From Mercurialis annua (lineage: Eukaryota; Streptophyta; Magnoliopsida; Malpighiales; Euphorbiaceae): DNA of 64,000 nucleotides. Made by a program: the position numbers and the translations under genes. Positions within the stretch are counted from its first letter, which is position 1. Each line of letters starts with the position of its first letter. The notes beneath the pieces were generated by a model that made no database searches, had not been told where the DNA came from, and saw only the letters and a list, made by a program, of their open reading frames with translations. The stretch is from NCBI RefSeq assembly GCF_937616625.2, contig NC_065570.1:5156001-5220000 (forward strand), read 5' to 3'. Shown one piece after another: positions 11,743-21,221 of the stretch.

Positions 11743-14700
11743 ATGTCTCTTCGCAGCTCAATCTCAAGATCCTTCCTTTTTAACTTCCCGCGCAATTTCA
11801 AAGTTTCATTCACTCTAAAACGCACTCAAAATACTCAACGGGTAAAAACCCAGTTCAAATTTATCTACATAATCATAACCCATATTTCAAAATTTCATCT
11901 TTAATGTTTATTTACACATTGAGTTGAATTATTTTTCTCATTTCCTTTTCTTCTTGCTTAACTGAAGTGATTTTTTCTTTTCTTTTGGCAGTGTTTTAAC
12001 AGGAATTTGAGTGGACAGAGAGTAGCTTGTAATGCATTGGATGAAATTTCTGACTTGAAAAATGAAGATAATCTGAGAGGAATTGATTCTTTACATCTAA
12101 TGGATGAGCGTAGAATTCGAGCGAATTCTCAAACATATCTATCGATTCTTGATTCATGTTCGAATTCTGAGTCCTTTTTAGATTGTAAAAAGACCCACGC
12201 GAAGATTCTGAAGACGGGTTTCCATAGCGAAACTGTTTTAGGTGATAAGCTCATTGATTTTTATCTTGCAGTAGATGATTTAGTTAGTGTAGATAAGGTT
12301 TTCGATGAAATGTCTAGCAGAAATGTAATAATTTGGAATAAGGTATTTTCTGCTTTTGTTGCAAAGAAAATGAGCTATCTAGTGTTTTCTCTGTTTTTTC
12401 GAATGGTAAAGGGAAATGTAAACCCTAGTGTAGTCACCTTTGCCAGTGTTTTAAAGGCTTGTGGAAGCGGCCATGTTGGTTTTCGCTATGTTGAGCATGT
12501 ACATGCTAGCATTATCTATCACGGGTTTGAAACTAGTCCCGTTGCATGTAATCCTTTGGTCGATTTGTATGCCAAAAATGGGTTAACACATTCTGCTAGA
12601 AAGATTTTTGATGATTTAAGTGTTAAGGATAATGTTTCTTTGGTGGCTATGATCTCTGGTTATTCGCAGAATGGATATGGAATAGAAGCTGTCCGCCTAT
12701 TCTATGAAGTGCATATGTCAGGAATACACGCTACTCCATATGTGTTTTCAAGCGTTCTAAGTGCGTGCAAGAAAGTAGAGTTATTTGATATTGCGGAGCA
12801 GCTTCATGCACTCGTTTTCAAGTTTGGGTTTTTTCTGGAGACATACGTGTGCAATGCTCTAGTCACAATGTATTCCCGCTCAGGGGACTTTGTATCTGCT
12901 GAACAAGTTTTCCGCAAAATACAATGTAAGGATGGAGTTTCATATAACTCGTTAATCTCTGGCCTTGCTCAGCAAGGATATAGTGATCGGGCTCTGGAAT
13001 TATTCAAGAAAATGCAGCTTGATCTCCTAAAACCAGATTGTGTTACGGTCGCAAGTCTCTTGAGTGCTTGTGCATCAAATAAGTCTCTCTCTAAGGGGGA
13101 ACAACTACATTCATATGTTGTAAAGGCAGGGATGTCTCCTGATATTATAATTGAAGGTTCTCTGCTTGATCTTTATGTTAAATGCTCTGATATAAACACC
13201 GCTCATAGATTTTTTCACACCACAAAAACAGAAAATGTGGTTTTATGGAATGTGATGCTTGTGGCATATGGGCAGTTGGACGATTTAAGCAAGTCATTTC
13301 AAATATTTAGACAAATGCAGATTGAAGGCTTATTACCTAATGAATTTACCTACCCAAGTATTTTGAGAACTTGCACTTGTTTTCAAGCTCTTGATCTAGG
13401 GGAACAAATCCACTCCCAGGTAATAAAGACTGGGTTTCAGTTTAATTTGTATGTGTGTAGTGTACTTATAGACATGTATGCTAAGCTTGGAAAACTAGAT
13501 ATCGCTCGAGGAATTCTTAGAAGACTCTCCGAGGAAGATGTTGTTTCATGGACAGCTATGATAGCAGGGTACACACAGCATGATTTATTCAATGAGGCTC
13601 TTAAACTTTATGAAGAAATGCTTAGCCGCAGAATTCAATCAGATAATATAGGCTTTTCGAGTGCTATCAGTGCATGCGCTGGTATTCGAGCACTAAACCA
13701 AGGACGACAAATTCATGCTCAATCATATCTATCTGGTTATTCAGAAGATCTTTCAATCGGTAATGCACTTGTTAGTCTTTATGCTAGATGTGGTAGAATT
13801 GAAGAAGCATACTTGGCATTTGAAAAAATTGACGCTAAAGATAGTATATCGTGGAATGCATTGATATCTGGATTTGCGCAAAGTGGATACTATGAGGAAG
13901 CACTGAAGATCTTTGGTCAAGTGACAAGAGGTAGTGTAGAAGCTAGTTTTTTCACATTTGGTTCAGCAGTTAGTGCTGCTGCCAATATGGCAAATATAAA
14001 ACAGGGGAAACAAATCCATACCATGATTATCAAAACTGGGTTTCATTCAGAAGTTGAAGTTTCTAATGCATTAATCACATTATATGCAAAGTGTGGTTGC
14101 ATTGACGATGCCAGAACTGCGTTTTCTGAGACGCCTGGGAAAAATGATATATCTTGGAATGCTATGATCACAGGTTATTCCCAACATGGATATGGTATTG
14201 AAGCTGTAAGTCTTTTTGAGAGAATGAAACAAGTTGGTGTGAAGCCAAATCATGTCACTTTTGTGGGAGTTATATCAGCTTGTAGCCATGTCGGTTTGGT
14301 AAATGAAGGGCTTGACTACTTTGAGTCAATGAGCAAAGAGCATGGCTTGGTTCCTAAGCCAGAGCATTATGCATGTGTTGTGGATCTTTTGTGTCGTGCT
14401 GGTCGGTTGAGCCAAGCAAGAGCTTTTATTGACAAGATGCCAATTGAACCGGATGCAATGATATGGAGGACCCTTTTAAGTGCTTGTGCAATTCATAAGA
14501 ACACTGAAGTTGGAGAGATTGCTGCTCGTCATCTGCTGGAAGTGGAACCTGAAGATTCAGCATCTTATGTTCTCCTATCAAATATGTATGCAATAGCTGG
14601 GAAATGGGATTGTAGGGATCAGACCAGGCAAATGATGAAAGACAGGGGAGTGAAAAAAGAACCTGGCCGTAGCTGGATTGAGGTTAAGAACTCTGTTCAT

Positions 14701-15066
14701 GCATTTTTTGTTGGTGATAGGCTGCATCCACTAGCAGAAAAAATTTATGAATTCTTGGCTGATCTAAATAAACGGGCAGAAGAAATTGGTTATGTACAAG
14801 ATCGATATAGTCTATTGAATGATGAGCAGGAGCAGAAGGACCCGACTGTATATATTCACAGTGAGAAACTGGCTATTTCATTTGGACTCCTCAGTTTGAC
14901 TAACCCCATTCCTATACGTGTAATAAAGAATCTCCGTGTCTGTAATGATTGCCATACATGGATTAAGTTTATATCAAAGATTTCAAACCGAATAATAGTG
15001 GTGCGAGATGCATACCGCTTTCACCATTTTGAGGGTGGTAATTGTTCTTGCAAAGATTATTGGTAA
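11743..15066 (+). CDS. PPR protein of the DYW class, probably mitochondrial (At4g13650-like)
   Basis: Two exons: 11743-11841 (33 codons) and 11992-15066, joined in phase 0 across a 150-bp intron (gtaaaa...tttggcag). The product is 1057 aa, matching the roughly 1060 aa of Arabidopsis At4g13650 as I recall it. Exon 1 encodes a Ser/Arg/Phe-rich, acid-free presequence (MSLRSSISRSFLFNFPRNF), typical of mitochondrial or dual import. A long array of P, L and S pentatricopeptide repeats follows (WNAMITGYSQHGYGIEA-type), then E/E+ motifs (GRSWIEVKNSVHAFFVGD) and a complete DYW deaminase domain: HSEKLA (zinc His and catalytic Glu), CNDCH, and the end CSCKDYW. This class binds specific organelle transcripts and edits C to U. 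All key residues of the deaminase are present. An in-frame start at ATG 12100 would give a shorter protein without a presequence. Confidence 0.92.
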
Positions 15067-15362
15067 GCAAAATGGCAAGATTATTGTTGGAAACTAGGGG
15101 TTTCACAGGGATCTTCTGAACTATACCAAGATTCCAACGGAATCTGCACCATCTTGTAGCTCAGTTTAAAAGCCTAAAAGAGGAAAAGTTAAGCAGTGTA
15201 TGGTAATATCCTTATTTTGTAGACTACATTGATCAGGACAGTTTTCAAATTAAGGTAAGTTTCTTCTTGATAACTCCTGCTTTGTGTTGTTTGTTGTACA
15301 CAGCCAGTCATCTTCAATACGTCTGCTGTTTCATGCATTTATGAGTGGTGTTTGTTCCTGTA

Positions 15363-15610
15363 GTTATTACAGGTAATCTCGTCTCTAATGCTTACAAATT
15401 CTTTATTGCCTTGTGAAAGTTCTATTTTATAGCACATTTTTGTTTATCTATGTTCTCGGTAGCCAATTCATCACTCTCAAATACTCACTTTATTAATGTT
15501 CAATACGGAATTAAGATTTGAGTTGTTTTTATTCTTCTTGTCCTGCATATGAGCCCATTTTAAATAAATTTCTAGTATATTTGTTAGTCTCTCATATTTA
15601 GGCTGCAAAC
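15363..15610. repeat. Direct repeat, upstream copy (PPR 3' flank)
   Basis: Begins TAGTTATTACAGGTAA and runs through TTGCCTTGTGAAAG, GAATTAAGATTTGA and CTGCATATGAGC to TTAGTCTCTCATATTT. The same ordered blocks recur at about 17055-17232, with an insertion of about 60 bp in this copy. Confidence 0.65.
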
Positions 15611-15834
15611 CATGTGTATTTTCATAATTATTTATAGAGGTGAACCAAATTGAAAGACCATGACATAGTATATTTTATATGTAGATTATACTTTTACTCC
15701 TTAAATTGTAAATACATCGAGACTTTATAGATTGTGAAACATTTAGGCATGGAAATAGATAGTATTTTCCTATCACAATTTTAAATGGCAAGACAACTTA
15801 GACAAGGGCATTTAATTATAATCATATATAAAAG

Positions 15835-15842
15835 AAGAGGCA
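15835..15842 (+). promoter_or_regulatory. Possible TATA box before the LINE-type ORF
   Basis: TATATAAA about 220 bp before the ATG at 16060. It may be chance in A+T-rich DNA. Confidence 0.2.
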
Positions 15843-16059
15843 CCAATAAAAGGAGTTTCTTTTTCTAAATTTCTTATGTAAAAAGTTTTTCCTTTTCTAT
15901 TGTTTTATTCTCAACGTGAAAACCTAGCTAACCTAGTTCGTAGTTGTTATTGTATTGTGGCTCAAACGGGTGTCTATTCAAGTTTCCTGTTTGGTGGGCA
16001 GTGCAACCCTAGTATGCAGAAGCAGTTATTGTCCTGAGTCCATAACAAAGACTTGGGCA

Positions 16060-17094
16060 ATGGTATCCTTAGAAGAGGAGGAGGATGGAGGGCTGGATTT
16101 AAGTGACTATGTTCCAGATAATCAGTTCATTGATCCCAAATGGTTTCTTGTTGGAAGGTTATTTACGGATAAACTTATAAACTTTAATGCTTTGAAAAAC
16201 ACCCTAGCTTCAATATGGAGACCCAATAGTGGTATGTTTGTTCAAAAGCTTCCTGAATTTCGAGAACAAATGTTTGTGTTCCAATTTTTTCATGAGATTG
16301 ACATTAGAAGAGTAGAGGAAAATGGCCCGTGGTCCTTTGAGAATAATTTATTGGTGCTTAAGAGGTTTGGTCCGTATGATTCACCTACAAACATTGCTAT
16401 TCATACGACGGAATTCTGGATTCAAATACATAACCTTCCCATGGACTTTATGTCCGAGGCAATTGTTTGTACTATAGGTAACTACATTGGCAGTTTTGTT
16501 TTGTTAGACCCGAACAACTTCACAGGAGTCTGGAGATCATTTTGTCGAATTCGGGTCACTATAGATGTTCGTAAGCCTCTTAAACAAGGAATGAAACTTA
16601 AACAGCAGGGAGGGGATTGGATGTGGGTTGATTTTAAATATGAACGACTACCCATTTTCTGCTTTTTGTGCGGTAAATTGGGTCACATGGACAAGTTCTG
16701 TGAGAAACGTTATGAGGAAGGGCACGAGGATCACGTCAGACCATATGGAATTTGGTTGAAAGCAGTCCCGAGGAAATTTCAGACTCAAATAGGTGAAAGA
16801 TGGCTAAGAAATGAAGCTCCGGCAACGGAGGAACAGGAAGGGCCAACAGTCAGGACATCTCCGGTGGTTATGGATGGATTTGGCAGGAATAATCAGGCTA
16901 AGGAAAGCGACGGTGTTAATGGCACAAATTGCGGGACTGTTAGCTCTACAGGAGCAGCATTAAAGGGCCCAAATATGGAAGGTGGCAGAGGGGATATTTA
17001 TGTGAGAGATTTTGGAGAAGAAAATCTTGGTACAATAGAAGCAGAAGAGGAAGGTTCCTTAGTTATTACAGGTAAGTACATCTCTGATGTTTAA
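16060..17094 (+). mobile_element. LINE-type ORF1 remnant (DUF4283 plus zinc knuckle), intact reading frame
   Basis: Open frame of 344 codons from ATG 16060; the frame is open upstream to 15955. The protein has the plant DUF4283 gag-like domain (residues about 15-115: FLVGRLFTDKLINFNAL, then ENGPWSFENNLLVLKRF) and a CCHC zinc knuckle CFLCGKLGHMDKFC at 201-214, followed by a low-complexity acidic tail. This arrangement is that of ORF1 of L1-like plant retrotransposons and of many single 'DUF4283/zf-CCHC_4' genes derived from them. No endonuclease or reverse transcriptase follows. The last 13 codons, from GSLVIT, lie in a repeat that also occurs beside the PPR gene, so the tail is not LINE sequence. 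It could be a dead fragment or a domesticated gene; the frame shows no breaks. Confidence 0.75.
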
Positions 17095-17245
17095 ATATTC
17101 CTTAATTGTCTTGTGACACTTCTTACAGAATTGTTCATTACTGAATTAAGATTTGATTCAGTTTAGTCTCATCACCTTGCATATGAGCACACTTTAAATA
17201 TTTTTTATATGCTCATTAGTCTGTCTCATATTTTTTAAAATGTAA
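17055..17245. repeat. Direct repeat, downstream copy
   Basis: Second copy of the PPR 3'-flank segment: TTAGTTATTACAGGTAAG, TTGTCTTGTGACAC, GAATTAAGATTTGA, TTGCATATGAGC, TTAGTCTGTCTCATAT. It overlaps the end of the LINE-type frame and is followed at about 17269 by a run of ten A. Confidence 0.65.
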
Positions 17246-17548
17246 ATATTACGTGAAGTTCAATCTTTGACAAAAAAAAAATATAAATATTTTTGTTCTG
17301 CGTAAGCATTGACGCAATTTTACATTTCTGATCTTCCAAAAAGTAGGCTATAAATAACAATATGATCTAGCATCATGATCGGCTGTTGACTTGGCTTTCA
17401 ATATATATTAAAGGGCAGCATTGGAATTCTGACAGTCTAGTGATTGAATAATGCATGATGTCAGAAATTTCAACCACTATTGAGTTATTTTTTAATTGAA
17501 CCCCATGATCCAGATTTGAACATTTTCTCTTACAATCTTTAGTTTAGC
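17246..17548. other. Upstream region of the first SDR gene
   Basis: A+T-rich, no coding signal. Promoter-proximal DNA of the following gene. Confidence 0.4.
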
Positions 17549-17556
17549 TATAAATA
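17549..17556 (+). promoter_or_regulatory. TATA box of the intronless SDR gene
   Basis: TATAAATA, 55 bp before the start codon. This implies a very short leader of some 20-25 nt. Confidence 0.6.
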
Positions 17557-17603
17557 GTTCAAGACATTAAATTGCTGTCTCCAAACTTACTCAAATCTTT
17601 ATC

Positions 17604-18410
17604 ATGGCAGGTGAACTTACAAAGGAGGCAGCCTCCTCTTCCGGTTCACTCATAGGTCGGGTAGCCATAGTAACCGGCGCTTCACGTGGCATTGGCCGTG
17701 CCATATCGGCCCACCTTCGCTCTCTTGGTGCAAAAGTAGTTCTCAATTATGCTTCAAGCTCTACACAAGCTGATCTCATTGCATCAGAGCTCAATACCTT
17801 ATCACCATCTTCTCATCCCGTAGCAGTTGCGATCAGAGCCGACGTTTCAGACCCGGAACAAGTCAAACAACTCTTCGACAAAGCCGAGCAAGAATTCAGC
17901 TCAAAAATTCATATCCTTGTAAATTGTGCTGGAGTTATGGATCCAAAATATCCAACTTTAGCCAATACAACAGTGGACGACTGGGATACGGCTTTTAATG
18001 TCAACACTAAAGGAGCATTTTTGTGCTGTCGCGAGGCGGCGAATAGGCTGATCAATGGAGGTGGTGGGAGAATCATCAACATATCAACATCTGTGGTTGG
18101 AGCTAATTTTCCAGGATATGCTGCTTATGCCGCCTCCAAGGCGGCCGTGGAGACGATGACGAAGATACTAGCCAAGGAGCTAAAGGGAACAGGAATAACT
18201 GCTAACTGTGTTGCTCCAGGACCAGTGGCTACAGAGCTGTTTTTTGCAGGTAAAACTGAAGAAATGGTCAAGAGAATAGCTGATTCGGGTCCTTTAGGCC
18301 GACTTGGTCAGCCTAAAGATATAAGTGAAATTGTTGGATTCTTGGCTAGTGATGCAGGGGAATGGATTAATGGTCAAGTAATTAGGGCTAATGGTGGATT
18401 TATTGTATAA
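17604..18410 (+). CDS. Short-chain dehydrogenase/reductase, NADPH-dependent aldehyde reductase type (intronless)
   Basis: 268 aa, classical SDR length. Seen: the Rossmann nucleotide-binding motif TGASRGIG at 24-31, VNCAG at 106-110 (usual NNAG), the structural or catalytic Asn134 in NVNTKG, catalytic Ser163 in NISTSVVG, and Tyr175/Lys179 in YAASK. The C-terminus keeps PLGRLGQPKDI and GQVIRANGGF. Closest plant group: the cytosolic or plastid NADPH-dependent aldehyde reductase-like proteins (Arabidopsis At4g13180/At3g03980 type), which reduce reactive aldehydes such as lipid-peroxidation products. The Asn48-Tyr49 stretch after beta-2, without an acidic residue, fits NADPH rather than NADH. There is no transit peptide. 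It is the upstream member of a pair with the next gene. Confidence 0.93.
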   Translation: MAGELTKEAASSSGSLIGRVAIVTGASRGIGRAISAHLRSLGAKVVLNYASSSTQADLIASELNTLSPSSHPVAVAIRADVSDPEQVKQLFDKAEQEFSSKIHILVNCAGVMDPKYPTLANTTVDDWDTAFNVNTKGAFLCCREAANRLINGGGGRIINISTSVVGANFPGYAAYAASKAAVETMTKILAKELKGTGITANCVAPGPVATELFFAGKTEEMVKRIADSGPLGRLGQPKDISEIVGFLASDAGEWINGQVIRANGGFIV

Positions 18411-19134
18411 AATGTTGTGTTTTCTTGATTATCTGACCTGAGCAATCATCTATTTTAATACCTTTATCTATGATCATCATCTTTTTTAATGTATCCAATC
18501 CATAAAAATTGTACTACTTGACAAATGAACTATCCATAAATTTAACGCCATAATTTCTTTTTTCAATCATTGATACTAGATAAGGTAAGAAGCCAAATCA
18601 ATAAGATACCGTCAGACTCTAGCAATGATTTTTAGTAGATTTTTTGAAATAGAATATTTATCTAAACGTATTTTTGGATTAATTTCTAAATTAAGTTTTG
18701 ATTTAATATTTTTGTAATTGTTTTTAAGTAGGATAGGTTTGTAATAAAAAATTTATTAAATTTATAAATTTAAATTCTTCTTTTACTTGAAAATAAATTA
18801 GTGTAAGATTATTCTAACAAACAATTTAAGAATTTTATTTCACTCTTTTTTATCTCAAAATTTAGGGGATTGAACTTCCTTGAATTATAATTAAAAACTA
18901 ATTTTTTTAATTCAATAATTTCCTATTATCTTATTATATATGGTGACATAATAGATATTCTTTTTCCTTTTTTATTATTAAAAACTTATCTTGAATTAAA
19001 AACATTTTTCGTTTGTTTATTTCTTTCCTTTCTAATTTCTTATCCCAAAAACAATATAAAAAATCAAACCTTTTAAATTTTTACTCTAAAATAATCAAAA
19101 ACAATCTTCAAAAATCCACAAATTAAATTCACCA
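18411..19134. other. Spacer between the two SDR genes
   Basis: 3' UTR of the first SDR gene, then very A+T-rich DNA serving as promoter of the second. No element with clear ends was found. Confidence 0.4.
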
Positions 19135-21221
19135 ATGGCAACATCAATTACAAAGCCACCACAAAACCCACTTCAAGATCGTGTAGCAATAGTCACCGGC
19201 TCATCCAGAGGCATCGGCAAAGACATAGCTCTCCATTTAGCTTCACTGGGAGCTAAGCTTGTTATAAACTACACTTCAAACCAGGATCAAGCTAATCTTG
19301 TGGCTCAAGAAATTAATAATTTTTATTATGGTTCTGATTATGATTCTTCTAACCCAAGAGCCATTTCTGTTCAGGCTAATGTCTCTGATCCAATCCATGT
19401 CAAGTTTTTATTTGATGAGGCTGAAAGAGTTTTTGGGGGTCCTGTTCATATCTTTGTTAACTCTGCTGGTGTTTTGAACTCTGAGTATCCTTCTGTCGCT
19501 GACACTTCTGTGGAGGATTTTGATTATACTTTCAGGTAATTTGTTCGGATTAGTTAATGTTCTATGTTTATTTGTTCGTTTTAGTGTATGATTTCATGTT
19601 GGATTAATGGGTAGTCTTGGAATTGGAAGTTAAGTTTCTGAAATTGTTTTGGTGGTTGATTGATTAATAATTTTAGGTAATTTGATTGATTAACAACGAG
19701 TTGTAGCTTATAAGCATTAGGCATCATTCTGCCAAGGTCGTGGGTTCAATTCCGCGCTCTCCATTCCCAATTATAAAAGAAAAATTATGCAATTTGAATT
19801 ATGAAACCTAGTTCTTATATTTAGTCCATAATTAACCAATTGTGGAAGCAAGTTATGGAAGTAAGAAAATGGGAAGGCTAAAATAAACTTAATTTCATGC
19901 TAAGTTTTCTCCTTTTGTTTATTTATTTAACTAGTGATTGGTATTCCATGTAAGTGAGGTTTGTGCTTGACTGTGATTAGTTGAAAGTTTGAATCTTTTT
20001 CTTTTATAATACTGTTTTAGGATTGATTGTGTAATCTTGTGTGTTCGATCTTGTATATTTATCTTAGGAAGATTGATTAGAATCCGTTTTGTAAAAGAAA
20101 TCATCATCTCAAATGGTGATTCTTTGCATTTTGATTATTAGCGCAAAGTAGAGTGGTTTCAATGGTTTAGTCAGGGCGAATTAGAAAGGTATTGAATGTA
20201 GTGACTAGGAGTGTAATCCAGTCGACTCAAAACACTATCAAGTTCGAGTTCGACTCATCCCTAAAATCTAAAGTTCGAAACTCGACTCGAACTTGATCGA
20301 GTTCCATTTTAGGAGCTCGAGCTTAAATTCGGTAGAGTAATTGAGACTCGAGTTTGACTTGACTCAGTTAGCTGTATAATTATTTAAAAAATATATTAAA
20401 TATAAAGTTAAATGTATTATTGTAATTATTTATAATTATAAAAGGGTAAAAAGGTAAATTATTTAAAGTTTGATCAGGCTCGCGAGCTAATTGAGCCGAG
20501 TATTTTGATCCTCGAACTTGACTTGATAGTTAACTCGAGTAGCATGAACTCGAGCTCTACTAGATATTAATCGAATCGATTTCTAGTATTTTTCGGGTCG
20601 ATCCCGAATAGCTCATGAGTTGACTCGACTCCGTTACACCTCTAGTGACATATAAAAAAGTTGGTTGTCTAATTATATCTAATCCAACATAGAGTTCCAT
20701 TTACTTTTTTTACAGCGGCCTAAAAAATTGGTTTAATTTCTTCATTGTTGTTGTCATAATGCAACTTCATATTTTATTCCTTTTCTAACTCTAATAATGC
20801 TCTCATCTTCAGTGTCAACACTAAAGGTGCATTCTTATGCTGCAAAGAGGCAGCAAATCGGCTGAAACGAGGTGGTGGAGGGCGAATAATAGTGTTATCA
20901 TCATCTCAGGTGGGTGCATTGAGGCCAGGATTCGGGGCATATGCAGCTTCGAAAGCAGCAGTAGAGGCGATTGTAAAGATACTAGCGAAAGAGCTCAAAG
21001 GAACCGGGATCACTGCAAATTGCGTTGCACCAGGTCCTATTGCAACAGAGATGTATTTTGCTGGGAAAACTGAGGAGCAAATTCAGAGAAACATAGAAGA
21101 GTGTCCGCTAGGCCGGCTTGGCAAGCCTGAAGATGTTTCCCCTATTGTTGGGTTCTTGGCTACTGATGGCAGTGAGTGGGTTAATGGACAGGTAATTCGT
21201 GCCAATGGCGGGTATGTATAG
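19135..21221 (+). CDS. Short-chain dehydrogenase/reductase, second copy (one intron)
   Basis: Exons 19135-19535 and 20813-21221, junction TTC AG|T GTC, intron 1277 bp (gtaatt...cttcag). The product is 269 aa. Motifs: TGSSRGIG, VNSAG, NTKGAFLCC, LSSSQVG, YAASK, PLGRLGKPEDV and QVIRANGGYV at the end. All active-site residues (Asn, Ser, Tyr, Lys) are kept. It is clearly the same subfamily as the intronless neighbour but diverged through the first 130 residues, so this is an old pair, not a recent copy. The predicted activity is the same NADPH-dependent reduction of aldehydes. The intron carries a hAT-type element and a tRNA-like stretch; neither disturbs the splice sites. Confidence 0.92.
19690..19790 (+). 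mobile_element. Possible tRNA-derived SINE fragment in the SDR intron
   Basis: GTCGTGGGTTCAATTCCGC resembles a Pol III box B, preceded at about 35 bp by a weak box-A-like TAGCTTATAAGC and followed by an A-rich tail. No target-site duplication was found. Confidence 0.35.
20206..20642. mobile_element. hAT-type miniature element inside the SDR intron
   Basis: 437 bp with imperfect terminal inverted repeats: TAGGAGTGTAATCCAGTCGA at the start, and the complement of GAGGTGTAACGGAGTCGAGT at the end. Flanking repeats are TAGTGAC at 20199-20205 and 20643-20649. The interior is full of CTCGAG/GACTCGA words. The ends and the 7-8 bp duplication fit a non-autonomous hAT element. No coding capacity. Confidence 0.75.

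Noticed and set aside
15955..16059. Upstream extension of the LINE-type frame
   Set aside because: Open by chance for 35 codons; the typical ORF1 start MVSLEEEEDGG is at 16060.
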